In this document: positions 47,001-57,722 of the stretch, piece by piece
How the letters are laid out: each line of letters starts with the position of its first letter
Numbering within the stretch: position 1 is the first letter of the stretch
Source of the DNA: Perkinsus olseni
Taxonomy: Eukaryota > Perkinsozoa > Perkinsida
Assembly (NCBI GenBank): GCA_013115125.1
Contig: JABANN010000112.1
Location: 1 to 64,000, forward strand
Reading direction: 5' to 3'
DNA: 64,000 nucleotides
Made by a program: the position numbers and the translations under genes
The notes under the pieces: generated by a model
What the model was told of the DNA's origin: nothing
Seen by the model: the letters and a program-made list of their open reading frames with translations, nothing else
The model's database searches: none

Positions 47001-49280
47001 CCTACCATAAATCCAACAAATCTCACAGCGCAATGGCATTTGATAGGAATGCTCCCGTCCCCCTACGCTGCTGTAAAGGCCACCAGACTATCCTCAGGGT
47101 TCAATATGCTGCCTGCCTTCACCGCGCCATCAAAATCTATCATCTTCCACTTGTTCGCTCGACCCAGCATCACATTGCCCGGCTTCAGATCCAAATGTAC
47201 CTCACAAATCACCATCATCATCGACGGTAAATTAGAGAGAATTTATTGCCGGAGTCAAGTCCACGAGCGTGACACTCAAGACACAGGCATGCAGTGAAGG
47301 GCTCTACGAAAACCAACTTCGAAGGACAGAAAGAAGCACTAAAACTGTGCCAATTTATCGAAGACTCATAGCTGCTTCGTCCCCGTAGCATCATCACGAG
47401 GCGTTCAGACTTCGTGAACCCGCTCCCTCACCAGTCCCTTAGAATGAACTGCATACATCATCTCCAGCAAGGGCACCACTAGATGAGCGAGCTCCGCTTT
47501 AGATAATGCACACGACGACACACGACTACGACTCTTCGGCGGAAGTCGCGAGGGCCGGGAGTAACTAATAAAAGTATCACGACTCGTTCCCTTCTGAGAA
47601 GGCATCAGTCTTCCTATCTCAGTGCTCCACGGGCGACGAAGATACTCACGGTGAGGCGTTTCATTACCACATCCACGTTCCATATTTTATATAACTAATC
47701 TGCCCCAATGACCGTCTCACATTCGTGCGAGGTACTGCTTCAACGTTACCACTCCCAGCTCAAAAATGGCATACAGCTCACAGTCGGTCAGGTCAGGACC
47801 AGGTGCGCCGTATCTGAGGTGATATCCGAATCGATCAGGCGATCGATTTGACTCACTCATCAACTGAATAAGCTTCCATCGGTAAAACCACGTCGCCCAA
47901 TTCCAATGTCTCCGATTTCACCATTGATAACCCAGGCTGAATCAATTGCACGCATGAACAAAAGATACCATCTCCAACCGAACTCACCGGAGTATCAACT
48001 GATAGAAGAGATTCCGCTCGAGACCTTCCGGGCGATGATTGAGGAAGAGCCACTTCGCCCTGACCATAAAACAGCATCCTCAATATTCATTCGTCAGAGC
48101 GTAGAGCGATCGAGAAGAGGCTGTGCTCTCGAGTTCGCGACCGGTCCATCGCTACTACGACGCAACTGTGATCACGAAGCGGCCATCTTCAGAGCAGGAC
48201 GCGATCAACTACCGGAGAAGTGTGATCATCGTCACAGGGCGACGGCTGACTGGGAAGTAAAAAAAATACCGCAGGAGCGCCGACCTTGAGAATGGCCATA
48301 TTTCGAACTTGATTGGCGAACCTCCTCAACGTTTCTTCGTAGCTGGCCAGGGCTCCCATCTCACTCTGATCATCATCATCATCATCACAACTCTACTGCG
48401 ACTCTTCCCATTCCCAATGGGGGCTGCGGAGCAATTAACGTCAAAAGTGGGCAGTATCCGATCACATCCATTTTTAGACTAGCGATTGGACTCTTGAGAG
48501 CGCTGGGGATATTCGCCTTCTTATCAACTACATGTGAAAGTCTCGAATCGATCACTAGGGCGAGCGCTAATCACAAGAGGTGATTCCGACTCATCATACA
48601 GCTCAATGCAGCTCAAGAATTAGCATCAACTTGGTCGGCAGTAACCCGAACATGAGCCCGATTCGAAGATACTATTAAATACCCACTCCTAGTCATCGAT
48701 GAATTGACGAATGATCCTCAACTACTCCAGCCAGTCAGCTCCTCCTACTCAACTACGTTAGACCAAGCTACTTGACTGAGTGAAGAGTCGAGCTGGCTGG
48801 GAAACGGTCAACTCTATTGTCGCAATAAGATGGGAGCATTTAAAAGACACCGCGACCGCGCCCTAGCAGGGAATCATGGGGTATCAGTCCGAACGTCAAT
48901 GCGACTTTTCCGTTTACTGCAGGAATGAACGTACGAAAAGATACTCACAGCGTGATAGCATTTGATGGCGACCTCCTTTCGCTCCACTATATCATATCCC
49001 TTGCGCACGCGTGCAAAGCTGCCTCTGCCGATGTTCTTGTGAATCCCGAGGTAATATCTGCAAGAACATCTTCACTGCGCCACGAAATTACGATAATACA
49101 GGGTTCCCGCACACCTCACCTATCCAAAATCAACTTTTTCTCCGCTGCCTCCCAATCTGGAGGCAGTCTGTCGATGAACTTCTTGTCAGTTTGACCTGCG
49201 TCACTCGCCACGAAATTAGACACAGAAGACGGCATCGTATCAATCACAGCCCGCAGCTTCTCTGTGGAAGTGACAGACAT
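44006..49280 (-). CDS. Protein kinase with divergent activation motif and probable PH-domain end
   Basis: ATG 49280 opens MSVTSTEKLRAVIDTMPSS. The exon ending LILDR joins YYLGIHKNIGRGSFARVRKG (glycine loop) and VERKEVAIKCYHA (VAIK lysine), about 49060-48955. Later exons give a hinge-like GDVVLPMEAYSVDE (about 47900-47853), VVPLLEMMYAVHSKGL (about 47490-47430), VHLDLKPGNVMLGRANKWKM then IDFDGAV (about 47200-47110), KMDVWSLGITICEIFSGR (about 46620-46570) and LVERMLVKDPENRISTTQCL (about 46360-46290). The catalytic loop has HLDLKPGN and the magnesium motif reads DFD instead of DFG. The 3' exons (about 44330-44050) carry AETFVLDFEKNRSDAVMWCN then IIRVALDAF, a PH-domain-like end. Whether that end belongs to the same gene is inference. 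Substrate unknown. Confidence 0.7.
45331..45349 (-). repeat. ATTTCGTGGCG motif near a candidate 3' splice site
   Basis: On - it reads ATTTCGTGGCGCGCGGTCA and runs into AAGCTAG, a possible acceptor. It is nearly identical to the copy at 49813-49831. Confidence 0.5.
46211..46229 (-). repeat. ATTTCGTGGCG motif inside the kinase gene
   Basis: On - it reads TAATTTCGTGGCGCGGTGA. Here the surrounding frame stays open (EQEIISWRGDDS), so this copy may lie in coding sequence or in an intron I did not resolve. Confidence 0.45.
49072..49090 (-). repeat. ATTTCGTGGCG motif just before a kinase exon
   Basis: On - it reads TAATTTCGTGGCGCAGTGA and lies 15 bases before the acceptor (TTCTTGCAG) of the exon that encodes the glycine loop. 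Confidence 0.6.
49201..49218 (-). repeat. ATTTCGTGGCG motif at a probable 3' splice site
   Basis: On - it reads TAATTTCGTGGCGAGTGA and is followed directly by CGCAG, a probable acceptor before the exon encoding KKFIDRLPPDWEAAEKK. A variant with the same ending lies at 49911-49932. Confidence 0.55.
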
Positions 49281-49640
49281 CACGTTTAATTTCTGAACCC
49301 GGGGAAAAATCGCCAAGGAAAAATAAAAACAGCGTTCCCTCTCAGGTCCGCCTTTTGGCATACGCTCAATTCCATGCAACCGGTTAGCGAGTTCGAAGTT
49401 CGTCGGGGCCACGGCAGATCTGATGGCAGAACAAACGCCAGGACCGTCGGAGTAGTTAACAGAGGGAATGCAGACTCCTCGCTCCGTTCGAGTAAGCGGC
49501 CGGGCTTCTGCACATGAAAACATGAAAGGTAGGGACCAACTACGTCATTCTTCACTTTAGGGATGACATGAGGTAATATCGAACTCGGGACCAACAGACA
49601 GATAAACCACAACCATAACCAACTAAACTACGCTTCCTTC

Positions 49641-51619
49641 TCACGAAAACGGCCCCAAATATATACCAGTAACAATCGCAATGTACAGGAATGAAACGAT
49701 GCTAACTACGAGGAATACGTAAAACTCTGTCGAATTGCCTCCACCAACGCACTTGCCGATCCACGGGCAGTGATGATCAAATTCATCTACACAAACCTGG
49801 CAGTATCTGACATGACCGCGCGCCACGAAATGTTCCATCATCAAGTCCTCGCAACGCCTCTCCGTAAAGCGTTCATTCATCCGTGAATTCCGCAAACATC
49901 TCTCATAGCACTGCGTCACTCGCCGGGAAATTCTATGATACTCAAATTGGACACACGGACGGCCTTGAGTAGATCCACTACCGAATCATGGACGCTACTG
50001 TAGACTCGACAGGAAGCGAAGAACCCGCTGGTTTAAGTGGTGTAGATCAACCGGAATATCACCTACGCACGCTCTGAACGACACTGAACGGATCACAATT
50101 CTGCTCAGCCAAAGCGCCAAGGGGAACTCCGAAACGGGGGTCCCGGATTCGATTCCCACTGCCTGCATTCATTACTCGCAATGAAGCGTTCCCTTTCTCT
50201 GCATAACTTTGCATTTTCTACAATAAATCCTCCTCTGGCTCGGCAGCCACTGCTCTTCTCCAAAATCATCATCAGCCTCATCATAACTTTCCTGGGGGTG
50301 TACTCGCAGAAGGCCGGGATCCGAGAGGAGCGCACAGCGAAGAAATGTGAATAACGACGAAATCTGAGCGGAGAGTGCTCGCCGGCCGAAGACGTGATTT
50401 CGATACGCCTGGAAGGTCGACACTCTATCGTTTGCTAGCCATAGTCAGGCTTCGGCGAATCAGATTCCACCTTGAAACTTCCCTGAGCGCGAAAGACAGA
50501 AGGCTTAACGTTATCAATTCGTCTACAGGCCCCCTTCAGAATACTGCAAGTCACCCACAAATTACCGCACAGAAAGATGCAATCATGTAACGAGTTGCAA
50601 ACCTCTATCCCCACTTTCAATGAACCCCAGGAGAGGACTGGTTGCCGAATGGCATCAATGCAGCGAGCTGGAACTTACCGTCAAAATGGTGCCTACGAGC
50701 CCTTGAACCTTCCGTTGGTTTTCTGACACCTCTAGCCGTGGTGTGAGCATCCAAGCAAATCCAAAACCAATACCAATGATCACTCCGACCATCACAATAA
50801 TAGCGTACCTGTAGAGGAAAATGCATATGCGTGTAATAATCCATACCACTCCTTTCCTTACCAATGCGGACCTATATAAAGTACTACTCCCAGGGGGCCT
50901 TTGAAGACCCTGACGCGTCCGTAATGTTGCACCTCCCGCGTCGCCCGCATTTCCCGAAATTCATGGGAGGCCTCAAAACTCATGAAAATCAAACCGTTCT
51001 CGTCCAACTCCATCTCATCATTCGAATCATCATCTCGCGAAGAGCAGCTACTCGACGCAGAGTCCCAGCTTTCGAAACTATCGAAGCGCTTTCGATGTGA
51101 ATCTCGCTCGCCCGTAGGATATGCCTCCAAACGAACCTCATCCGAATCGCCGAAAACCCGATCGTTGTCGAACGATTCCTGAAATGAGGCGAAGCAATGA
51201 GCACCGAAATCTAATCAGTACACACGAACTTCCCAAAATACGGCCTTTAACCAACCGATTTTCCGCGTGTAGTAAACCCCTCCCCCACGTTTGTAATCTC
51301 GCTTAGAAATCAGTAGCAATGCTGTAGCGTAGTATTCTCTTCGGCTTTGAACTGGACTTTTGAAATGCACGAACAAGATCAAGTAGCAAGGTAGATGACC
51401 ACTCGAGTGTACAAACGGACATTTTTAACGAGCCTCTAAATTCGACCCCCCTCTCCTTTCCCTCCAAACTACCCGTAGATAATCCACGGATCCTTCCTCA
51501 TCTCGACCGCGTTGGTATCCCGAACTTGATGAAGATGCGCCATCAAGCGTCCGCGGCGTGATCGGCAAGGTCAGCTTCGGCGGGCCAGCTCCGTAGTTGC
51601 CATCAGCCTTTTGACTCAT
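49641..51619 (-). CDS. DHHC-type protein S-palmitoyltransferase
   Basis: Exon 1 (51619-51473) begins MSQKADGNYGAGPPKLTLPI and joins in phase 0 to an acidic Ser-rich exon (from about 51180) ending KGPLGVVLYIGPHW. The next exon has a membrane helix (YAIIVMVGVIIGIGFGFAWM). An exon near 50420-50171 has SDPGLLRVHP and CRKCKVMQRKGTLHC, joining through a split codon to EYCQVCVDEFDHHCPWIGKC (49811 on), so the Cys-rich domain and DHHC site are complete. Then a helix pair (FYVFLVVSIVSFLYIAIVTG) follows. In the family these membrane enzymes attach palmitate to Cys of target proteins through the DHHC Cys. The 3' end is uncertain: the frame closes at 49641, but a GTGAGA donor just before it suggests a further exon with the fourth helix. 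Confidence 0.88.
49813..49831 (-). repeat. ATTTCGTGGCG motif at the 3' end of a DHHC-gene intron
   Basis: On - it reads ATTTCGTGGCGCGCGGTCA followed by TGTCAG, the acceptor of the exon encoding the DHHC core. That acceptor is fixed by the Cys spacing, so this copy is surely at an intron end. Confidence 0.75.
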
Positions 51620-52034
51620 TTCGGAAATGCAACCGTTTTAAATTGCAGAATTAAATCTAACAAATATAGGTTCAATGAAGGCACGCCAATTAGCGAGACT
51701 CCTGAAGGAACGAAGTGACCGGACAGTTACTTCGGCAATGCGCTGAATAGTTCCTGTAGACCCCTCAATCACGGTGTGTTTGATCAAGCTGACTCCCGAG
51801 TTCATTAGAAAGGACTCCGACGAAGAAGTGGCGTAGCGCAGAAGAATGCACTTGGGAGTGCAGTGAAGCCCAGAAACCAATCCGGCTATCCCTTAGAGCA
51901 ATGCAACTCCCACAGGCCAATCGTCACGCGCCACAAAACTCCTCCTGTTACATGGTCATAGTCAACACAATAGCAAGTGGATGAAACACAGAAACTCCCG
52001 GCGGTTTCAAACATGACAATCACACCAGAAAACC
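51620..52034. other. Spacer between DHHC and L12 genes
   Basis: Both flanking genes are on -. An 80-codon open frame (51638-51880) has no recognisable content. A diverged copy of the ATTTCGTGGCG motif (GTTTTGTGGCGCGTGACGA on -) lies at 51921-51940. Confidence 0.35.
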
Positions 52035-53558
52035 TCACACAAACTCGACCTGAAGGAGTGATAGATTTACACAAAATAAGCGAGCATCAATCCTCGATTC
52101 AGTTGGTCCAGAACCGCACGGAGCTAGACGAATTTTGGAAGACTAGCCAATGACGATTTCAGATCCTTTTCACTAGGACCTATCCCAGAAAATCCGAATG
52201 AGTCCGTAGTCATTCCTCAATGACATGGTAGTTGTATTCAATAACCCTTATTGAATAGCGCGATGACGGAATGATGTGGTATCATCCACAAGAGAGGTGA
52301 ATTACCTGAGCCCCAGTGGACTCCATCTTCTTCTTGATCTCTTCAGCGTGCTCTAAAGGTACGCCTTTCTTGATAACCTGGCATTCACCAGGTGCATGAG
52401 TAGCGCACGAAAACTCATATCGATTAACCGTTTCACAACTACTAACTGTTCTGGGACCCTAGAGGAACATATGTCTATCAAAGAGCTCCAACGGACTGCT
52501 GATGTAATTGGGTAAATTATTCCGCCCCTCCTCGATCTAATACCGTTGGACATCCTTCCACCGCATCCTTCGCCTCCCGAAGGCCAAGCCCAGTGACTGC
52601 TCGGACCTCCTTGATCGTCGTAACCTAACAAATGCCATCTCCCAGATTCGAACCGGAGTCCTTTAGATTACCTTCTTCTCTGTATTGTAACTAACCAACT
52701 TGATTGTCACGACGCTCTTCGCAGGCTCTTTCTTCTTCTCGGCCGGCTTCTCCTCAGCCTCCCCACCTCCCTCCGCCGCTGTCGCTTCCCCTGAAACGCA
52801 TCACACCAACCGTCCCACTCAATTCTTATATTAACAAGGCCAGCTACCGGCAGGAGGCGAGGTCGGCTGCTGAGGAGCCCCGCCAGGCATCGGAGTGCCC
52901 ATCATCATTGGCGAGGGTATCATACCACCACCACCGAACATGGCCCCTGGATGGGGGAAGGGAGATCGGCCAGGGACACCTCCGGACCTGACAGGCCCTC
53001 TACCCCTTCACAACAGCTCATCAGATGATACTGCTATACAGCCTCCACAAGTAGTTGAAGAAAACCCATAGCACAGAACGCGTCGTTCTTGCGAACTATC
53101 ATCGCCATTTATCATGTTACGAAGTGGCGGCTTGCCTCCAAGCCCACCCCGACGTTCTTGAGGAGGGATACAACCCGAGGAGCATTCCTCATGACCAAGC
53201 GTATTCTGCTTGAAACCTAAGGTGTCACTACCTGGCAGCGAGTTTCTCCTGACATAAGTCGCAGAGATCCGCAGCTTCAATAAGCGACAATGACAATATA
53301 TCATCAACCAGTTTAATGACCTAGAAATACCCATCACGGGGTTCGAACCGGATACCATTCGATTACCTTATCAGACGGTTTTCGTTTCTTGGCTTCCCCA
53401 GGCGAAGCATCCATCTTTCCATCTCCCTTATCTTTGATTTTCGCGAAGACGTCAAAGGAAGAGTCCCTGGCCGGCGCCTCAGCGCTGAATGCTCTCACTG
53501 CCGTTAACACGAGCGGAGCCTGAAGGGGATCTATCACCAAGATTCCGCCTGTACACAA
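52035..53558 (-). CDS. Mitochondrial (or organellar) ribosomal protein bL12
   Basis: The upstream exon (to 53367) has a presequence-like stretch ([20 protein letters not shown]) followed by [13 protein letters not shown] middle exon ending at 52848 is Gly/Met/Pro-rich ([20 protein letters not shown]). Exon 52790-52696 encodes an Ala/Glu/Lys hinge ([20 protein letters not shown]). Then [20 protein letters not shown] and AVEGCPT (from 52624), [20 protein letters not shown] with TGAQ, and a last mini-exon VEFV with its stop at 52035. The TGLGLxEAK block and the [14 protein letters not shown] end are the bL12 C-terminal domain, which recruits translation GTPases. The first exon is not identified. 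Two of its introns contain tRNA-like sequence. Confidence 0.88.
52625..52695 (-). repeat. 71-base bL12 intron made of tRNA-like sequence
   Basis: Read on -, the intron begins GTTAGTTAC (D-arm-like), passes AAGGTAATCTAAAGG (anticodon-arm edge) and CTCCGGTTCGAATCTGG (a T arm with the TTCGAAT loop), and ends GGGAGATGGCA plus TTTGTTAG. Only the 5' acceptor strand of a tRNA is missing. Its ends are fixed by the protein frame on both sides. Confidence 0.7.
53330..53366 (-). repeat. tRNA-like 3' half at the start of a bL12 intron
   Basis: The intron opens GTAATCGAATGGTATCCGG and continues GGTTCGAACCCCG. The splice donor GT coincides with the GGTAATC of the tRNA-like family seen at 52650 and 30990. 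Confidence 0.65.
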
Positions 53559-55195
53559 GAGCTCCAGTAAAAGCGTTAGCTTTCCCGCTGTTAAAAGTTT
53601 TCCTTATACATCGCGCTGCACACAATCAGTGATTGTACCAATTGGACTACAATCGCCAAGTCTCTCAGCACAAAGGGCGTCAGCCAACGCGCCAAGTTTA
53701 CACACAACACGCTGGCTACACACGATCAACAGACACTCAACGATCACACCGGAAGAAAAGTTGGGAAGAAGTACTTCCTGTGCACAATTTTAACGCATCG
53801 GATGAGTCCCCGCCCGCCTACCTGGTAGTATAACCGCCGAGAAATGGCAAAACAAGACCGACGGATAAGGGCTGTTGAGGAACACATCATGAGAAAAATA
53901 TCAATAGAACATGGAGCAGCATATTAAAACAGACCATAAACGAGATGGTGTCCACCTGTACACGGAAGACTCACTCAATGTCCCGAGGGAGAACCTGGTC
54001 CTACGGACGAGTGCATTCGCCCCACTGACTCAACTAACGCGGAAGAACTTCTTCGTTCCTGGTTACATGTTGTGGTTCATAGTAAAGCATCAGAATAGGT
54101 TGCGATAGGACCTGGAGCGTTCGACTGATTGGAACGAAATGAGTTCCTCTGCCTGAAGTGGATACGAAGCGTCCGAGGTTTAGGTAGTTATCCCAATAGT
54201 AATCCTGAGTAATTTTTCGAGAAGGGTTTAACTATATTGTAGAAGCACGTTGCAGATCCCACTCCCTGCTTTTGGGACTCTTAACACACACGAGAGCCCG
54301 AAGAGATCTCTCTGATCGAGGGCTTATCAGCGAGTACTTTCCTCTTGCCTAGCAAAGATTCCTCAAACATACGCCACATGATGAAGTCACGTCGGTAAAG
54401 CTACCGCACAATGTGAAGCATCCTTTCAGCGTCATCCCACCTTTCGCGCAGAGATCCACGGCACTCCCGAGTCCCTATAGCTAACAGCAATATCTGGGCG
54501 GACTACAAATGAGACCAGCCAGATAGGTGGTAGTGAGAGTAATGAGACCGCGCACAATACACCATACGCACTGTGTGGCATCCAACAGTACTTCAAGACA
54601 AGATCCCGAGTTCGAATCCCAGAAGGCCAATCCCAAATATATTCTTCAGTTCATATTCTACGCGCTGACTACGAACGCGTCTCAGTCGGGTCTCACAACA
54701 GCCTACGTGGCCGCTGCAGGGAAGCTCTGGTGAAGAGCACTCAAACTTCCACACGTTATTCGGCGATTCCGACACGGCGTATAATTAGACAGCATCCCCG
54801 AGCGGCAGGGTTCGGCGGGAGACTTTGAGACAACTGATAGCGGGTCTGTCCGAGAGGCCGGCATCGGAAGACTCCTCACGAAGGAGTGGATTCATACGCG
54901 ATCGAACCTCCCTGTGGCGGGCCTTGATCCGAACGAAGCAGGCCCTGCAAAAGGCGACGGGGTGAACCGCGGCGCCCGGCGGAGCCTCGTTAGAGTGATG
55001 TCACGAGAACCGATTGGTCCAATTAAATCTGATCCGCCCTATATCGTATCTTGCGCGGGCAACTTCGTCAAGCTGCAAACCAAAAATCTTTCTAGGAGAT
55101 TTCAAAAGCAAGAGGAGGGCATACAACGAGTTTCACTCTGTTAATTCGTAACCGTTGAGTATCTAAGCTTCAACCTTGCAGGATACAAAACAGGT
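53559..55195. other. Gene-poor stretch with tRNA-like fragments
   Basis: No convincing open frame. T-arm-like sequence (GAGTTCGAATCCC) occurs at about 54608-54622. A region at 54790-54910 resembles parts of class II tRNAs but does not fold into a complete cloverleaf by eye. Confidence 0.35.
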
Positions 55196-55264
55196 CTGAT
55201 CCAATTCCCACTCACTCGGAGGGGCTACTCTAACTGAGAGTTTCTAAGATCGGGATTGGATCAG
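55196..55264. repeat. Inverted repeat upstream of the first pyrophosphatase gene
   Basis: CTGATCCAATTCCC and GGGATTGGATCAG face each other across about 42 bases, matching all but one base. It lies about 280 bases before the ATG at 55542 and could be a small transposon footprint or a regulatory hairpin. Confidence 0.55.
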
Positions 55265-55541
55265 GTCACTCTAACCCAGTTCACCATAAACCTTCCTTCA
55301 TGCCGGTTCACTCTGAAGCTCGCTCAGGCCATTCTACCACCCGACTGGTCGACATAGTTCCCCATATCCCAAGCCCTCCACTTCGCGGCTCCAACAGGTC
55401 CAACCAAATGATTTCATCGCGAGACACAGCACACACAGCCTCCGTTGAGGAAATGCAAGATTGCAAGTGGTTATCGATAGCTAACTGGCATCGACGGCGA
55501 GAAAGCCTCAAGAGGCATTCAGTGACTTCTCCTCTGCCATA

Positions 55542-57722
55542 ATGAGCAGTGTCACATTAACTAACGTATTTTCTTTCGTGCCACCCGTGGTGGGTCTCTT
55601 GTGGGCCATCAAGGAGTTGGTCTATGTTCGCAGCATCAAGCTCGCCGGTCCCTACAAGGGCAAGAACGGCATGCAGGATTCCCTTGTCGCTGGTGATGCT
55701 CGTGATGTTCAGAAGATCCTCGTCGCCATGCGCGAGATCTCTTCCAACATCGCCGAGGGTGCCAATGCGTTCCTCGTCGCCGAGTACAAGTACATGATGG
55801 TCTACGTTGTTGTCTTCTCGATCATCATCTGGCCCTGCATCGGTCTCGGTACCATGCTCTCTTTCGTCGTGGGTTCCCTCACTTCGATCGCTTGTGGTTA
55901 CATTGGTATGAAGACTGCCGTCTACTGCAACGTTCGTACCGCCCACGAGTGCTGGAAGAGCCTCACCGACGGTTATGACGTCGCTCTCCGCGGTGGCTCC
56001 GTCATGGGTTTCGCCCTTGTGTCCTTGGCTGTCCTCAACTTGGCCATCCTCGTCACCATCTACAACATCCCCTCTCTCTACAACGGTGATCTTCGTGCTC
56101 TTTACGAGGCTCTCACCGGTTACGGTTTGGGTGGTTCTTCCATCGCTCTCTTCGGTCGTGTCGGTGGTGGTATCTACACCAAGGCTGCCGATGTTGGTGC
56201 CGATCTCTCTGGCAAGAACGAGTACGGTCTTGATGAGGATGATCCGAGGAACCCCGGCTGCATCGCCGATAATGTTGGAGACAACGTCGGTGATATCGCC
56301 GGTATGGGTGCCGATTTGTTCGGTTCTTTCGCCGAGTCTACTTGCGCTGCTATGGTTATCTGCTCCGCTGCTCCCGATGCTCTTGTTTCCGGCAGCTGGT
56401 CCACCATGTTGTTCCCCTTGATGGTCTCCTCTGTTGGTATCATCGTTGGTCTCGTCACCATGCTCACCGTTAACATCTTCTACAAGGTTAGGGTGATCGC
56501 TGATATCGAGAAGGCCCTTAAGGGTGTCCTGGTCATCTCCACCTCCTTGCAGACCCCTACCGTCGTTGCCCTCGCTTGGTGGGCTCTTCCCGCTGGCTAC
56601 TTCGCCATCGACGAGGCTCATCCCGCCTGCTCCTGGGTCAAGTGTGCCGTCTGCATTCTCCTCGGTCTTTGGTCCGGTCTTTGCATCGGTTACACTACCG
56701 AGTACTACACTTCTCAGACCTACAGACCCGTGCGTGAGATCGCCGAGTCTGAGGGTGTTTCTGCCGCTACTGGTATCATTTACGGTCTCGCCGCCGGTTA
56801 CGTCTCTTGCATCGTTCCCGTCATCTGCTTGGCTCTCACCATCTGCGTTGCCCATTCCGTCGCCGGTATGTTTGGTGTTGCTCTCGGTGCTCTTGGTATG
56901 CTCGGTACTCTCACCATGTCCCTCACCATCGATGCCTACGGTCCCATCTCGGATAACGCTGGTGGTATCGCTGAGATGTCTGAGTTGGGCCCTGAGGTCA
57001 GGGAGCGCACTGATGCCCTCGATGCCGCTGGTAACACCACCGCTGCCATCGGTAAGGGCTTCGCCATCGGTTCCGCCGCTCTTGTGTCCCTCGCCTTGTT
57101 CGGTGCTTACTGCGTCCGCGCCAACATTTCCAAGGTTAACATTCTCGATCCCTGGACCTTCACCGGTCTTCTCTTCGGTGCTATGATGCCTTATGCCTTC
57201 TCTGCTATGACTATGAAGTCTGTCGGAAAGGCCGCCAACCAGATGGTTGAGGAGTGCATGTCGCAGTTCCCCAAGATCATCTCTGGTGAGATGAAGCCCA
57301 ACTACACCAAGTGCATCAAGATCGCCACCGACGCTTCTCTCATGGAGATGATCGCCCCTGGCTGCTTGGTCATCCTCTCCCCCCTCGTTGCCGGTCTTCT
57401 CTTCGGTAAGAACTGCACTGCCGGTCTCTTGTGTGGTGCTCTTGTCTCTGGTGTCCAGATGGCCATCTCCATGTCTAACACTGGTGGTGCTTGGGATAAC
57501 GCTAAGAAGTTCATCGAAGCCGGGGGTCTTGGTCCCGAGTGCGGCAAGGGTTCTCAGGCTCACAAGAACGCCGTCACTGGTGATACCGTTGGGGACCCGC
57601 TCAAGGATACCTCTGGTCCCGCTATTAACATCGTTATTAAGCTTTCGGCCATCATGTCTCTCGTCTTCGGTGGCGTTATTGCCAAGACTTCCAACGAGAA
57701 CGGTGGTCCTTTCTGGTTGTAA
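55542..57722 (+). CDS. Vacuolar-type H+-translocating pyrophosphatase, K+-dependent, copy 1
   Basis: A single intronless exon of 726 codons, within the usual 700-800, with about 15-16 hydrophobic helices. Catalytic motifs are intact: KAADVGADLSGKNEYGLDED, DDPRNPGCIADNVGDNVGDI, AGMGADLFGSFAES, DAYGPISDNAGGIAEMS, and near the end DTVGDPLKDTSGPAINI. The block GNTTAAIGKGFAIGSA has Ala where K+-independent enzymes have Lys, so it is predicted K+-dependent (type I). In the family it hydrolyses pyrophosphate to pump H+ into acidocalcisomes or vacuoles. Codon use is strongly biased to C or T third positions, unlike the neighbours, which suggests high expression. Confidence 0.97.
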   Translation: MSSVTLTNVFSFVPPVVGLLWAIKELVYVRSIKLAGPYKGKNGMQDSLVAGDARDVQKILVAMREISSNIAEGANAFLVAEYKYMMVYVVVFSIIIWPCIGLGTMLSFVVGSLTSIACGYIGMKTAVYCNVRTAHECWKSLTDGYDVALRGGSVMGFALVSLAVLNLAILVTIYNIPSLYNGDLRALYEALTGYGLGGSSIALFGRVGGGIYTKAADVGADLSGKNEYGLDEDDPRNPGCIADNVGDNVGDIAGMGADLFGSFAESTCAAMVICSAAPDALVSGSWSTMLFPLMVSSVGIIVGLVTMLTVNIFYKVRVIADIEKALKGVLVISTSLQTPTVVALAWWALPAGYFAIDEAHPACSWVKCAVCILLGLWSGLCIGYTTEYYTSQTYRPVREIAESEGVSAATGIIYGLAAGYVSCIVPVICLALTICVAHSVAGMFGVALGALGMLGTLTMSLTIDAYGPISDNAGGIAEMSELGPEVRERTDALDAAGNTTAAIGKGFAIGSAALVSLALFGAYCVRANISKVNILDPWTFTGLLFGAMMPYAFSAMTMKSVGKAANQMVEECMSQFPKIISGEMKPNYTKCIKIATDASLMEMIAPGCLVILSPLVAGLLFGKNCTAGLLCGALVSGVQMAISMSNTGGAWDNAKKFIEAGGLGPECGKGSQAHKNAVTGDTVGDPLKDTSGPAINIVIKLSAIMSLVFGGVIAKTSNENGGPFWL

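Noticed and set aside
56524-57186. Long + strand frames rich in Pro and Ser inside the pyrophosphatases
   Set aside because: Frame-shifted shadows of the real coding frame, with no independent start or domain.
55557-57563. A 668-codon open frame on the - strand across pyrophosphatase copy 1, and a similar 565-codon one across copy 2
   Set aside because: They are shadows created by the strong codon bias of the + strand genes; the translated product is low-complexity Asp/Gly/Thr sequence with no family.
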